Counted from the first letter of the stretch, positions 1 through 13,732 are shown. The stretch: 64,000 bases of DNA from Trematomus loennbergii (GCA_012861695.1 JAAOOA010000033.1:9416325-9480324), one strand, 5' to 3'. Translations and numbers: made by a program. The notes: generated by a model from the letters alone, not told the origin.

Positions 1-2238
1 TTCTGTGTTCCCTCAGTAGCTGATAGTCGGCCAAAAACCTCCTATTGCCAGGCTTTGTTTGTGTACCGTGCTTCCATGTTGTTTCAGACCCCACTATAAC
101 TTTCTAAAGGTGCAGACCTACGCTGCTCTCTCTGAAATTCCTGACACACTTACTATTTGCCGCAGTAAGGTCACCGATTTCTTCTCAGATTTTGAAAACA
201 CAAAGGAATGATTGGGCACTTTCTCATGTGGTTGATTTCTACCGGTTAAGAGCAGTACTAAAAAACAGTATTGATTGTTGACATTTGGAGTTAAACTTAA
301 AATGTGGGAAACCATTGGTGTTCTGCAGACATCAACAGCAAACATTTATTTTAATCCTCTTCTGCATGTTTAGTCCAATTTACAGTCCATAAGAGATATT
401 CATTTCTCAATCATATGAAAAAAAAAAATTGCAAGTTCTTACATCAGGAAAGTTGCCAACAGCGATGTGCAATTTTGCTTGATAAATTATAATTTGATAA
501 TCAAAATGGTTGTCAATCAATATTTATTCTCTTGAGAATTGTAAGGTTATTTGTTCCATAAATGTTCCACTGTATAAATGGTCACAACTTACACAGTGGT
601 ATTTCTGATCCTCACTAGTCTCTCCGAGTAAGGCATAATTGTCACAGCATGCATGTGCTTTACATCACTTAAACTCAATGCAATCATGAATCCGATCTCC
701 TCAGCAGAGTTTCACTTATAGAACTGTAAGTCTTGCTGCTTTGTGTTTGTACAGGTTTTATGCAGCGCCTACTGAGCTGCTGCACTCTTTTATTGAAGAT
801 GAAATTAGTTCAACTACTTTTGTAACAGTCAAAGGCTTCTTTCTAAAGCCTGCTCTTCCTTCTCTTCCACATTTCCCTCCTCACTTGTAGATCAGCCTTT
901 TATCCATTAATTACAGCTGACACTTCCCCTTTTTCCTCAATCCGCTCTCTGCTTTACTCTCTCTCTATCTGTGCTCGCTGTTTTGTTGCTCTTTTTTTTT
1001 CTCTCTCTCTCTCTTCCTCTCGCAACAAAATGGTAAATGGTGTTTGTCTAAATACATTTGCCTCCAGTCAGCTCTATTCTCTATGATTTTGTCCAATAAC
1101 ATCGGTTGAATATGTTTTATTTTCCTCCATTTTCTGAAACTTTAAAACATGTTGTCAATAAAAGCTGACTTTTTAAGTTTGTTATGATTGCGGATGTTCC
1201 AATCTAACCTCAGTTTTGGTATTTCTGTTTTGCAAGAAATACCAAGGTCCATAATTACATGCACTTCTACATAATCAAAGCTAAAATCTGCTAAAAATGT
1301 GTGGTCAACAGCCATTTGTCACGATGCATTCAAGCTTCTGGGTGTCTGCCGGCTGATGCTGGTGTAAAACATAACACCGAGTGAGACGGCTTCACCGCAC
1401 TTAGTCATGCTGTTCTCTCACTGCTGTTGCTATGGAGCTGAACTCCAGGGTTACGTTTTTTACTATTATTGTGAAAACATGCATTTTGAATTGAAGTGAG
1501 CAGTGAACCGCCCAATATAGAATGTCGTTTATGGGACATTTTTATCTCTGAAGATACTTTTGTGGCTACTTGTTGAGCCACCCTTTGGCTTGATTGGCTT
1601 GCACTTTGTGTTGTTAGTTTTTTAAATGTGTAATCCATAGTTTGTTGTTAGTAGCACACGTTACAGAAATGCATGGAGTAGGGTATTTACGTTATTATCA
1701 ACACAGGTCTGTACCTTTACCCTTTATTAATGAACATAATATTTTAATTTGAATGATTCTGGATGTTTTCTTTTATCCATTCAAGCATTGGAAGTCCTCA
1801 AGGATTGTCAATTTTTACATAAATAATACTGCAATGCAGTATGTTGTTTGTGTAATACTTTCATTAATTTGGAATTTGTAAAACCACTGAGTTGTGGTGT
1901 TCTCAGTTAGTATTGGAACAGTAAATACAATATATAATTAAATGTTATTGACTGTATAAGCATTGACTCTCCTTTAACATATTGCTGTAGCTGATGATTG
2001 AAAGACATGGCCTCTTGCATAAGCACATTTCTATTTAAAATTGAGTTTTTCACTCTTTAGTTGTGATAGACAATGGCACAGAAAACATTTTTATGATGGA
2101 GGTAAGAGGACAGGAAGCATTGATTTCAATCTCATTAACACTGTTGCTTGTGAATTGATCTGCATAGATTGATGTTGAGCTATCAGAAGCCTGATCTAAA
2201 CACCTTCATTTTGTGAAAAGCAACTCTGTATCAGTCTG

Positions 2239-2632
2239 TGGGTGTTTCTCAATCGCGAGTAAAGCTGCTTCCGAGCCACTATTTCAAGCATACTACGTCA
2301 TCGAGTGCCGCCGAAGTACTGTTCCAATCTCCAGTATACTTGGAAATCTACCGAGCCCGGCGTACTCCGTTTGGAGAAATATCGAGTGTGCACATGAGTA
2401 GACTTCGCGGCCTTAAAATCCCCACAATGCTTTGCGCACGGACCAATTTCCCCAAATCTGTGGCAGAAGATGTAAGGCGGGGCCTCTCATATGACGCACA
2501 CCTGCACACTTGCTAGCCTGTTCCACTCTTTGTTTTCCGAATGGCAGGAAGTATTCTTGACTCGCTTCTGAAGCAAGATGCTCGGCAGACATGTGCTACC
2601 AAGCAAGCGTACTCGCGAATGAGAAACACCCA
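2239..2632. mobile_element. MITE-like element with inverted ends
   Basis: The left end TGGGTGTTTCTCAATCGCG recurs inverted at the right end (CGCGAATGAGAAACACCCA), with one mismatch. The interior is GC-richer than the flanks and has no transposase. A target-site duplication is not clear, so the superfamily is left open. Confidence 0.65.
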
Positions 2633-3120
2633 CTCCCAGTACGCAGTCCGAATATAAGCTGGATTTTGATAACATTTCATATATTACTTAATCTTAATGC
2701 TTTGCGACAGATGATTTGGACACTCTTCATAAAGGTGGTAGTCTCTGTGAGCACTGTAGTCGTCAGCCTGTAGTTTACATTAGTAATTTGTCTTTAAAAT
2801 GCTCTCGCTCTGTGGCTCATTTGTGATCTATTATTGAAAACTGAAAGATAACCAACAGCCACTCAATTAGGCTATCTGACATAAAAAAAAGGATATATTA
2901 TATTTAAAAAAATGTGGCATTAAAGAAGAAAAATTGTTTTAAGTTCCATCCTTCCTGTCATCAATTACATTACAGTCAAATAGAAATTGAAATCAATCTC
3001 GTAATAACCTTGTTCAAACATTTCCTGGATACAGTGTGGTAGTGGAGTGGAAGGTCTGTCTTTAAAGGTCTTTAATTACTGTGGACATGTATTGACTTGG
3101 CACTTAAATAAAAAAAGAGC

Positions 3121-3166
3121 TGTGTGTGTGTGTGTGTGCCTGTGTGCCTGTGTGTGTGTATATCTC

Positions 3167-3192
<26 letters not shown>
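3121..3192. repeat. TG/TA compound microsatellite
   Basis: A (TG)n tract with CC interruptions runs into a (TA)n tract; the ends ATATCTCTATATA and ATATAGAGAT can pair as a hairpin. Confidence 0.9.
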
Positions 3193-3199
<7 letters not shown>

Positions 3200-3283
3200 T
3201 AAATAATGCAATTACGCTCTCAGTAGCTCACCTCGGATTCACTGCTTTGTGGAGTCTATGCTTTATTGTGGCTGCTCCATTAA

Positions 3284-3665
3284 AGGTGGGGTAGGAAAGT
3301 TTGAGAAACCGGCTCTAGATACACTTTTTGTTATATTCCATGGAATGCTCTTAACATCCCGATAGCAATGAATATCTTAAGTGCTTTGACAAAAAATCCA
3401 TAAAAAAATGTCATCTGTGGAAGCCGTAGTACTGTAAAAAGCACGACCAATCATTGTAGCCGGCCTGGCTAAAATAACTGGATGGCCTACCTGCCTGTCA
3501 GCCTTCCATCTGTGCACAAACTTATCTCGTGCCCTCATTGGTCATGTGCGCGTTCGTGTGTGTTGGAGGAGGGGCTCTGTAAGGAAGTGGCAGATTTGTT
3601 CCGGCTGTGTATTTTCAAATTCCAGCGCACTCGAGCTGGTTTCTCCAAAATGACCTACCCCACCT
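3284..3665. mobile_element. MITE-like element flanked by TTAA
   Basis: AGGTGGGGTAGG at the left is inverted at the right as CCTACCCCACCT, with similarity continuing inward (GAGAAACCGGCTC and GAGAAACCAGCTC). TTAA sits directly outside both ends (3280-3283 and 3666-3669), as expected for a piggyBac-type target duplication. There is no coding capacity. TTAA could also be partly the element's own palindromic end. Confidence 0.65.
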
Positions 3666-4551
3666 TTAATGTTGACCCATTGTAAAAATAATACTACTTT
3701 ACCACTAATTGTGTTGTCTACCTCTATTAAATCAATGCTGCGGATGACAATTTCACTGCTACCATGCCGGCAGGAGAACTTGTGATTCACATGTAGCTAA
3801 TATTTAAAAAAATACGGACAGTAAGCTTTAACATATATTGTTTGTTTAGGAACAAAATGTACATTGGCATCAATTACTTCCTCGAAAAAGCTCCCAAGTG
3901 AACCAACCTTTGATAATCTAATAACAAACCAATAATGTTTTTATACCATTCCAGCAAACATGCACTATTGTTCGCAGTGTTTGCAAAGGCAGAAGTAATT
4001 TCCCCTTACATGCTGCAAGCTTGTTGTTAGTGCCATATCTGTGTTTGGATTACAATAATAGGAGCAGCGCCAACTGAATCACCTCTCCAGAGCTCTTATC
4101 AGGCTCTTCATCCCTCCCTGCTCTTTTTATATCAGTCAATGAGTTCACCTGAGTGAAAGTTAACATCTGGAAGATCCCACGTTCCCCCAGGCAGGTCAAA
4201 TATCACTCCTTAACTCAAGATCCACTGGTAACTTCAATCTTTAGTGAATATGCCACGGGTTCTTGTCTTTAGAGACGTGCTCTCTGTTGAGATTTACATT
4301 CTGATTGATGTCACTACTCTTTTTTCTTCTTTCTTCTCTTTCCTTTCACAAGCTTTCACCAAAGTTGTAAAAGGATGGGCTGTCTGAAATCTTAAGTTGT
4401 GAAATCTTAAGTTGTGAAATCTCAGAGAAAATGCGTGCAATGTTATTTCCCCCCTGATTAATTAATTATCTAATCCTGTTTTAGTACATTTATTACATTA
4501 TTATTCTATAATCTCGCCTTTGCTTTTCCCCTCTTATCTTCCTTTACTTCC

Positions 4552-4593
4552 TGTGTGTGTGTGTGTGGGTGTGTGTGTGTGTGTGTGTGTGGT

Positions 4594-4625
<32 letters not shown>

Positions 4626-4644
4626 TGTGTGTGGTGTGTGGTGT

Positions 4645-4691
<47 letters not shown>

Positions 4692-4817
4692 TGGTGTGTG
4701 TGTGGTGTGTGTGTGTGTGTTGTGTGTGTGTGTGTGTGTGGTGTGTGTGTGTGTGTGTGTGTTGTGTGTGTGTGTGTGGTGTGTGTGTGTGTGTGTTGTG
4801 TTGTGTGTGTGTGTGTG

Positions 4818-4859
<42 letters not shown>

Positions 4860-4876
4860 TGTGTGTGTGTGTTGTT
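4552..4876. repeat. Long interrupted GT microsatellite
   Basis: About 325 bases of nearly pure alternating G and T with occasional GG and TT slips. All three forward frames stay open through it and translate to Val/Cys runs, which are not genes. Alternating purine-pyrimidine tracts can adopt Z-DNA. Confidence 0.95.
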
Positions 4877-4944
4877 ACAGGATAGCCAAATAAAAGTAGT
4901 TTTGTGCCCTTATGGACTCGGGGTGAAAGTCTACTTTGCCACTT

Positions 4945-5647
4945 TTGCGGCTTTCACACCAGCGCTTTTCCCTTTCTAGCTCCTAGCGAGAGCTTTTCTG
5001 GTTCAGCTCCGGTTTCCCTTTTCAGCTCCCGCTCTGTTCACACTGCCCAGAGCTGCCGCTGCTGCGTCATGACGTCACAGTTTACGTCGCTGATGTTTCC
5101 CACAACAACAACGGGCCGGGGACTGCGTCGGGTCGATGATCGTGTTGCTTTTAATCATACGAAGCCAGATTAAATTAAATAACGACTTCTCCAACCTTAT
5201 ACTTTTCTCCAGAGTGCCGTGGTTCATTGTTTATTAATGTGTTTCAGCGGCATTTACCGACCGCTGCAGTGCTGTCTGCACTTCCACGGGAGTTTATTCT
5301 CCCGTTAGCTCCGGGTTAGCTCACACGGCTCTAAAGTATTCACTGTCTGACTGTCACACAAGCAGCTGATACATATCCCCAGTTCCCCTTAAGTGAATGT
5401 GTGTCAGTCTGAATTGACGCTGTTTGGCATCACAACGCTGTTATGAAAGTTTCTCTGGTATAACATGGGTGATGTTAGCATAGCAACCGAAGCTAAACTG
5501 ACTACTTGCTAAGCCGTTTTCTACAGGCACATTTTACCGGCTTATTTTTCATTATGATTCTACTTGTGATAGTCGGACATGACAACCTGTACAGCCCATG
5601 TATCTCCACAATGATCAATAACAGCGAACGGATGGTCAAAGTAAGGT
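4945..5647 (-). mobile_element. Left arm of a large inverted repeat; partial copy of the element at 7376-8520
   Basis: This segment is the reverse complement of 7756-8520, starting at GCGGCTTTCACACCAGCGC and ending at GGATGGTCAAAGTAAGGT. The partner has about 60 extra bases between CCCATGTAT and CTCCACAATG. The outer end resembles a terminal inverted repeat. No coding capacity was recognised. Confidence 0.8.
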
Positions 5648-6782
5648 CTGCATTTTTCTTTCATGCAGTCAGAACATTGATTTGATTCTGGCCTCGAAAA
5701 CCTCACTTAGGCCTCACTTTAACTTCCACAGCCGCTATAAACAAACATTGCTTCAGTTTTCTAATAAATGCTCAATATTTAACTACGCTTGGTTGAAGTG
5801 CACCTTTTGGCCATGGCTGGAGTCAATTCAAATACACATGCATGAATCATTGGTTTGCCTTGTTGTCCAAAACATTTTATTTTGCAATTAATATGTGTGT
5901 GTTTTTGTTTTCTTGTGTATGACCCGCCCCGGACATTTCTCTGTTTCATTAGTGTTTTTATTCCTTCCACACAGCTTTGCCTGCAGGCTGGATGAGCTGT
6001 TCTGTGCTGTTTTGCTTTGTCTTTATTATGATGCGACTGCTTAGCCACTCTGGCCCATATTACTGTCTGCTATAAATAAGTCTGTTACAGATGAGACAAC
6101 GGTAAAGAAAATGATCATGATTAGCCATGAAGACATTGAGTTGCCTGAAGGAAAGTAGACTCCTTCACAAGGATTCAATCCGTTCAGGATGTTGTTTTTC
6201 TTCACCAAAAATGAATAAATGAAAATGTTATGCCCTTTTTTCTCTGGTACCAACCCAGTATTTCAAATGGGGCTCGACGAAAAAACTATCTCCAAATGTT
6301 TTTACAGTGGTAAAGTATTTACTTTGCAGCACAGAATTATTGTTTTGCATTTCAGTGACATCTTGTCTGTTACCTTTCCTTAATTTCTTAAATACAGTGC
6401 TTCACAATGGCTTTTGTTGAAGCCCGAATTACAGTAGAAGATCTTATCACACTGGGATTAAAAAAACGTGCACATGAACTTTAATCATGAATCCTAACGA
6501 GTCCGTACACATTTTTATGACAGAGTGCTAGAGAAGTAGTGTCTTAGGCGCGGCTGCTCACATGAACTAACAAGCCAAATATGTCCTGTATACCTCCCAT
6601 GAATATACTGTATAAATACAGTAAGCCAGCACTTGAGAGCAGGCTGCCTGAGCAGAACTGCATTTCAATGCTGTCCTTCAACAAACAATCAGAAAAGAAG
6701 TATAGCTGGAAGGACGCACATTTTCCAGTCTACAGTGCACCATGAATCTTTTATTTTGGATAGCTGTCTTGCCTGTATAGCC

Positions 6783-7310
6783 CAGTGTTTCCCATACATT
6801 GATTGGTGGCGGGCCGCCACAATTAAATATTGTCCGCCACAAATAAATATTGTCCGCCACAAATGGATCTCATAAAAAAAAAATAATAATAATAATTTTC
6901 TTTTTTGGTGATCTAATGCAGTGGTTCTCAACTGGTCAGGCCTCGGACCCACTTTGTCCTTAGTCAATAAATCGCGACCCGAAATTTTGAACCACTCAAA
7001 TCTATTCAACAAAAAATCGTGCTGTAACATATACGCTTTTCAGCATACAATATTATTAAAGTGAAGTACAGTGCTTATATCCCTTCACAGAACTAAAGAA
7101 TGCTTTTAAAAAAGGTTTAATGAGATGATGGAATCAAAGCTGAACTGTATAACATAAATAATAAAAAGGCACACATGCTGAAACCCCAACCCCAGAAGGG
7201 GGGTCTGGGGGGATTCTCCCCCAGGAGATTTTTAGAATATATAACATATAAACTACGCATTCTGGTACACTCTGAAAAGAAAATAAATACATCTATTCTA
7301 CGACCCCAAT
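6783..7310. mobile_element. hAT-type transposon fragments (probable)
   Basis: CAGTGTTTCCCATACATTG at 6783, followed by repeated CCGCCACAAATAAATATTG units, looks like a hAT terminus. CAGTGGTTCTCAACTGG at 6919 is a second terminus of the type common to hAT elements. A G-rich/C-rich block near 7195-7225 resembles internal sequence of fish hAT families. The boundaries and any nesting are unclear. Confidence 0.45.
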
Positions 7311-7375
7311 ATAATATTTGATGCCATTGTTTGTTTTTCACTTTGTCTGACTGCTGAACTTGCTGCTCCACAAAT

Positions 7376-8520
7376 GCCCCTTTCACACCGGCGCGTTTTC
7401 AGCTCCGGCTCGGAGCTGGAGCCTGAAAAGTACCGGTTTTTCCTGTTCACACCGCAGCGGCGCCGCCTCATAGCTCCGGAATGCGGTTCACTTCCAGCTC
7501 CAAAAGATTGTCGGTCTAGAGGCAAGAGCTTCGGAGCTAGAGGCGGCGTCGCTTACGTCTCTCTTACGTCGAGGCGTGCAGGAAACTAAACCCACCTCCC
7601 CTGAACATGGGTCGACTGAAGAGTCTCGTCATGCCTGCCTACAAGCAGTAGCGCTGAGCAAAGTGACTAGAAGGCAACCACACACTTATAAAAAAAAACA
7701 CACTTTATAAAGTCAGGCAACACTAACCAGGCTTCGTGTGATTCTGTTTATTTGTACCTTACTTTGACCATCCGTTCGCTGTTATTGATCATTGTGGAGA
7801 GCAGGCAGACGTTTTGTTTGTTATTATAGCAGCTATCGGATGGAATCAATACATGGGCTGCACAGGGTGTCATGTCCGACTATCACAAGTAGAATCATAA
7901 TGAAAAATACGCCGGTAAAATGTGCCTGTAGAAAACGGCTTAGCAAGTAGTCAGTTTAGCTTCGGTTGCTATGCTAACATCACCCATGTTATACCAGAGA
8001 AACTTTCATAACAGCGTTGTGATGCCAAACAGCGTCAATTCAGACTGACACACATTCACTTAAGGGGAACTGGGGATATGTATCAGCTGCTTGTGTGACA
8101 GTCAGACAGTGAATACTTTAGAGCCGTGTGAGCTAACCCGGAGCTAACGGGAGAATAAACTCCCGTGGAAGTGCAGCCAGCACTGCAGCGGTCGGTAAAT
8201 GCCGCTGAAACACATTAATAAACAATGAACCACGGCACTCTGGAGAAAAGTATAAGGTTGGAGAAGTCGTTATTTAATTTAATCTGGCTTCGTATGATTA
8301 AAAGCAACACGATCATCGACCCGACGCAGTCCCCCCCGTTGTTGTTGTTGTGAGCTCCGTTGGGGAGAAAATCAGCGATGTAAACGGTGACGTCATGACG
8401 CAGCAGCAGCAGCTCTGGGCGGTGTGAACAGAGCGGGAGCTGAAAAGGGAAACCGGAGCTGAACCAGAAAAGCTCTAGCTAGGAGCTAGAAAGGGAAAAG
8501 CGCTGGTGTGAAAGCCGCAA
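7376..8520. mobile_element. Foldback-type DNA element, fuller copy
   Basis: The ends share CTTTCACACCGGCGC at the left and, inverted, CTTTCACACCAGCGC at the right, with further AGCTCC-rich similarity inward. There is no transposase. The right 765 bases have an inverted near-copy at 4945-5647. No target duplication was identified, so classification stays open. Confidence 0.65.
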
Positions 8521-10606
8521 CAGAGAGAAGAGCAAAGTGGAGATAGTCTGTGTGAATTACTTTTAAATTGTGGGTAAGGGTAGATAGCTCCCATTGTTCT
8601 GTGACCTGTCAATCATCAAACCGGGGGTCATATTTCATTATGTGTTCATTTTGATCTGAAGTTGTACCCATGGATGTATAAAGAGTAGTTCTACCGCAAA
8701 GTTATTCTCGTGGGGACTTCCGGCAACAATCTTGATTCTGATTGGCCAGAAGACTCGAAAAAACATCAGCAAAGATGTTTTATTGAGAATATGATCACTA
8801 CTTGACAGAAGTTTTCAATTTTGAAGATCACGATGTTTGCATATGATAGCAGTTGAGTTCTGCTTCTGATTCCATATTATCAGCTTACTAAAAGAAACCG
8901 AAATAACAAACAAATTAGATAAGGATAAAAGGGTTAGTCTGCTAGAAACACAAGTCAGAGATATGAAGTGACAAGGAATTTGTTGATACAATTTAAATAT
9001 TTTCAGTCATTTCATGCATGCCTTATTAATCTGGATCTGCCCGATTCATGTACTTGCCTCTATGTATGTTTGAATGCATGTGATACTGCATTCTCGTCCC
9101 ACTGCAGTAAATACTTTGTCATGTTAGACAGACTTCTCCATTACCGGAAACCAGTTTGGCAAAGTGATTACATTGCACAAAGAAGTACAGTTCACACAGC
9201 TGAGATCCATTTCTAAGTCATACTTAGTCATTAGCACGTGGCTTAACAAATCTTTGGTTCCTGTTCATTTGGTACCTCTCATTTCTGATCTGTTTAGGGA
9301 GCATATGTTAATGTAACACGTCATTAGCAGCGTAGGATGTCATTGCTCTCCTGTGCTAATGTTGCTGCTGTTGCTGTGGACATTTTCTCTGCATTCCAGC
9401 CTCCTAGCTCAGCCTGCATGCCTTTCTTCCTGTAAGTGTGACCCATTTTCCATCATCACTCAGGCTGTTGGCAGCAGACCAACCAAACACACTGACTACA
9501 GTAGGGTTGGGCTTAGTAGACGCCCCCTTTAAAAGAAACCTGAACTCATCCAAAATAATTAAGGCTACAGGCCTGTCCTCAGATTCACCCCGATGGAAAT
9601 ATCACGAACACCATTACCAGAACATAATCTCAGTAGAGAGACGAAACAGGAAGAAAAGATCAATTTTAAAGCTACCACACTTTGGTTCACGTTAGTGCCA
9701 GCTCTATTCAATGGTTGCTAGCGGGCAGTCATATAATGTTAATTGAATGAAAGAAGTCAATGGCGCCCGTTCACTGGCAGTGATGTTAGCTAGTTGTCGC
9801 CTGTTTCTCAGACACCAACACTGATTTTAATGAGCTATATCAGCCAGACCTAAAGCTTCTGTATTTAGTGTAAAGTGGGCTGTATACAGCCCTCATTCTC
9901 TGCTTTGTGAAATGTTAAAAGCTTTTATATGTTTTTGTCAAGTAAATGAAGGCCAACTGTGGTATGAGTTTTAGATGTTTTCTTATCACAGCACCACAGC
10001 AAAACCACTCCTTTCCACTCCCTTTTTCTTTATTTAGTCAGTTGACAAATTGCTGTCTCTTTTGATTTGCTTCCTTGTTTAGTGTGAGTGAACACTAGAC
10101 ATTACACTATTTACATGTTTATGGCCTTGAAAAATATTTATACAGCTGTGCTTAGTTGTCTCTTATGTAATCGCTGTCGGCTAACATGCTGCATGTCACT
10201 GCTGCCTGCAACACAAGGGAAAGTGACCTTACAATAAAACTGTTCTTTGAAAACATTTGCTCTTTTAAAATGCTAACACAGCATTAGGCTATTATTAGTA
10301 GATGCATTTGTGGTAATACATAATGAATTGTTGAGAGAAGAAAGTGGCCTTTAAATCATGCTGTTGTGGGGGAGAAAGGAGGAGTGAAGAAGAGTCGAGA
10401 GAAGAGTGGGTGAAAGGGAGGGAAGAGACTTTCATGTGGGTGTTTGTGGTGGGGGGGGGCAAAGCATTAAGGTGCTAAGTGAAAGCTAATTACATAAGGG
10501 CACCAGGGAAATGGGTGTCTGTGCCCTCAGGCCCTGGCCATCTATCTGATTTAAGACGCACAATGTGTCAGCAGCAAATCGAATCTGCAGGGAGCAATTG
10601 AAGGTT

Positions 10607-10723
<117 letters not shown>

Positions 10724-11420
10724 CTCTCCTAGGTGTGGTAAATGTTCTGTTGATCAGCTATTTCTTTAAAGAAACACAGAAGTTGCCTATGCTTTTAACC
10801 TACAGTAAATCCAAACCTTTTTCTTGATAAAAAAAAAACCCATCTACATATGCATTTTGTATGTAACACAACATTTTAAACTGAGAGTTTTTTATTCAGA
10901 TTGCAGTTGGACTTACCTGGACAGCAATTATACTGTCCTTGCTGTTGTAAAATGAATGGGTCATGAATACACTTAATAATAAATAACACTATGTTCAGGA
11001 AAATTACCAGTTTAATTGAGTGGATCATCAATATCTTGTTTGATGAACACGATCTTATAGTGTTGTAGAACATAACTTATATTGATATAACAAGGAAAGA
11101 CTGTGCCATTACTCTTCATTTAGATCCCTGCGGTCTACACCATGTGGCCCAATTTCCTGTAAAGCTCCACATTCCAATACAGCGTAGCTACGCTCCAGGG
11201 ATTTAACATGTGGCCTGATCTAGCCTAAGCCGTACCCTTCTCCGAGAGGACAGTAGAAGTTGTGTCTGTCATGCATCTGCTCTACACTGTCTCTGCTGTT
11301 CCGGACATTTTCCTGTACAGTACATCAAAGTTATTTGAAAACCTAGCTGTCTGTCCTGTTAACACACTTTTCAGTTATCTCTTTACTCTTATCTGTTCTG
11401 TACAGGGCTGCCCTGCTCTG

Positions 11421-11453
11421 CACACACACACACACACACACACACACCACACA

Positions 11454-11489
<36 letters not shown>
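11421..11489. repeat. CA microsatellite abutting a MITE end
   Basis: An interrupted (CA)n tract that runs straight into the left end of the element at 11490-12282. Confidence 0.95.
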
Positions 11490-11493
<4 letters not shown>

Positions 11494-12282
11494 CAAACGG
11501 AGACGATACGGGTCGTATCCGCTACAGTTCTCTATAGACGGTTCGGCCACACGAGGCGATAACGGGTCCCAAGGTGGGTAGATCTGCGGACGCAACGCTC
11601 TGGGGGGCCAAACGGCTCCGTGTCTACGCCCTATACGATCATTTCCTGATAACGAAAATACTGACGGCTGTCAGGAGAGGGGGAGGAAAAGAGAGACTCC
11701 GTGTATTATTCTTATATGATTATATAGAGTCGTTATTCATTTGTTTTAAAGCTCAATAAATAACAAAGAAGACCTTTGACCGGCACTTTTATAATTTTGT
11801 CCTGAAGATTTCAACTTTAACGGACATGTTGACCGGCGGAAAAAAATTCTTACGGAAACTCTACCGCACTGTTCCCTCGTCCCTTGGAAGAGGCGGAGAG
11901 GTGGGTGTTTTTCATCTGCTGGTGGACTACCGGGGAGATTTACAGCAGGAGCACACGCTTGCCTCGGGGAGGGAGAAAAAGAGCCAGAGCCCTGGCCCCT
12001 GCCTCTCCCCACCTCTGCTGCTAAATCCACCATGGAGAATAAACAGAAGGGCAACCATGGCAACCATGCATGCTCGTGAAGTCTTCTTCGCTGCTTTTGG
12101 TGTATTTTGTGGCGGAAGTACAGCGCCACTTACAGGCCCGGCATATGTACTACAGCGTCTCCAGCGGGGTGAGCGGTCTCGTGTGGACGGACACGTTTCT
12201 GGTGCCGATTGCGTGTGGACGGAAGACTTTTTTGATATCGAATTCGGTTCGTTTTCGTTACCGTCTCCGTGTGGCTAGGGCC
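11490..12282 (-). mobile_element. Harbinger-like MITE, reverse orientation
   Basis: Similar, in inverted orientation, to the element at 27156-28109. Shared segments include the ends around CGGAGACG/CGTCTCCG, GTACATATGC near GTAAGTGGCGCTGTA, and a block near ACCCGTTATCG and CACCTTGGGACC. The right end is GGCTAGGGCC. The expected left terminal bases are replaced by the CA tract. There is no transposase; open frames inside are short. Confidence 0.7.
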
Positions 12283-12918
12283 TATATAAAGAGATAAGCC
12301 TCCTGTTGTTTGCTGGGTGATGCTGATTTAAAATCATAAAAACTCATTTGTTGAATAATCACATTTACGTCTGTCATATTAAACTGGAAGATAATCAAAC
12401 ATCATACATGGTGTTGAACAATCCTCAGATATTCCCTATTGTTTTTCATAACCTTGTTTTATCACTTTTGAATACAATACACTTGTTATCATCTGTTTTG
12501 ACAATGTAATCATGTGTCACAATATCCTCAATATCCCCTGATTCTCACAACATGATTCTGCTGAAAGAAAATAAGCAGAGATATTGAATTATTGCGCAGC
12601 CTTGAGGCCAGGTCACTCACAGTATTGAAGCTTAATTTTCTCTTGTTCTTGTCTGCTTGCAGAAAAAGGCACATATTGGATCCCTTGAGCGGTTTATATA
12701 CCTCTGTTATTTATTTATATGTTGAGTGGCACTCTTTGTCCAAAAGCATAAAAGCAATTGTTAATGGCAATGTGGCTTAATTTAGCAGGAATAATATAAT
12801 CTAATAGTACTAATATTATAAATGCTCATACACATTTTCAATTTGACTTGTATTTTTTTTCATGTATTTGTAATCTCACTTAATTTCAATAAACAATATA
12901 TCTTAGTTAAATTCAAAC

Positions 12919-13369
12919 TAGGGCTGTGCGATTATGGCAAAAATCATAATTACGATTATTTGGTCAATAATTGATATCACAATTATTAAATACGATTATT
13001 CATTGACTTTGAAAACAAATACAAATAATAATTTGAACAGTGTCTTTTTAACTGTTGATTACCCTGAATGTATAATTCAACTGAAAAACCAATACAAAAA
13101 TAAATAAAATAAATGATACATTTAAATAAATAATATCAAAATAATAAATACCAATAAACAAGATCAACAAATATTTTGGAGCGCACTTCAACAAGCTACT
13201 AAATATATATAAATATGATAAATAAAAATTAATTAGATCCAATATGTTGCAGTGCGCTGTCACAACCTAGCAAAACAAAATAATTGTTTTTTTCGATTAT
13301 GTTGTTTTCGTAATTGTGGCAGGCCAAAATCGTAATTGCGATTAAAATACGATTAATTGCACAGCCCTA
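12919..13369. mobile_element. hAT-type MITE with exact 8-bp target duplication
   Basis: The termini TAGGGCTGTGCGATTA and TTAATTGCACAGCCCTA are inverted repeats. ATTCAAAC occurs immediately outside both ends (12911-12918 and 13370-13377), the 8-bp duplication typical of hAT insertions. The interior is A/T-rich and non-coding. Same family as 13733-14478. Confidence 0.85.
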
Positions 13370-13732
13370 ATTCAAACTTATGTTCAGACCTGGTGACGAG
13401 AACAGGACAGAGCAGACTCATTTTATTCAGAAGATATATGAAATGTTATCAACATTGTGACAACGTTGTAGGATTGACTATGGATCCTTCCACAAAATAT
13501 TCACACAATGAAAATGTTGATAAATAATGATCAGTTAATGACAAAGTGGTTAAGGCGAATAAAAGAACAGGTACATTCAGAAAATGACATTACTGTAATG
13601 CAGCCTTTAAAACCAGGTAAAGACAACACTTGAATATCATGATATGGATATAATGTCAATATATTGCTTATCCCAACTGAGTGTATTGGTACCCCTACAG
13701 GCAAGACAACATTCTAAACGGCCACTGCCATG

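Noticed and set aside
4520..4979. Long overlapping open frames rich in Val and Cys
   Set aside because: They are translations of the GT microsatellite in every frame, with no gene-like composition outside it. The same applies to frames over 10486-10719, 11262-11595 and 51976-52310.
11826..12278. Overlapping open frames of 127-150 codons on both strands
   Set aside because: They lie entirely within the Harbinger-like MITE, which recurs at 27156-28109 where these frames are not kept.
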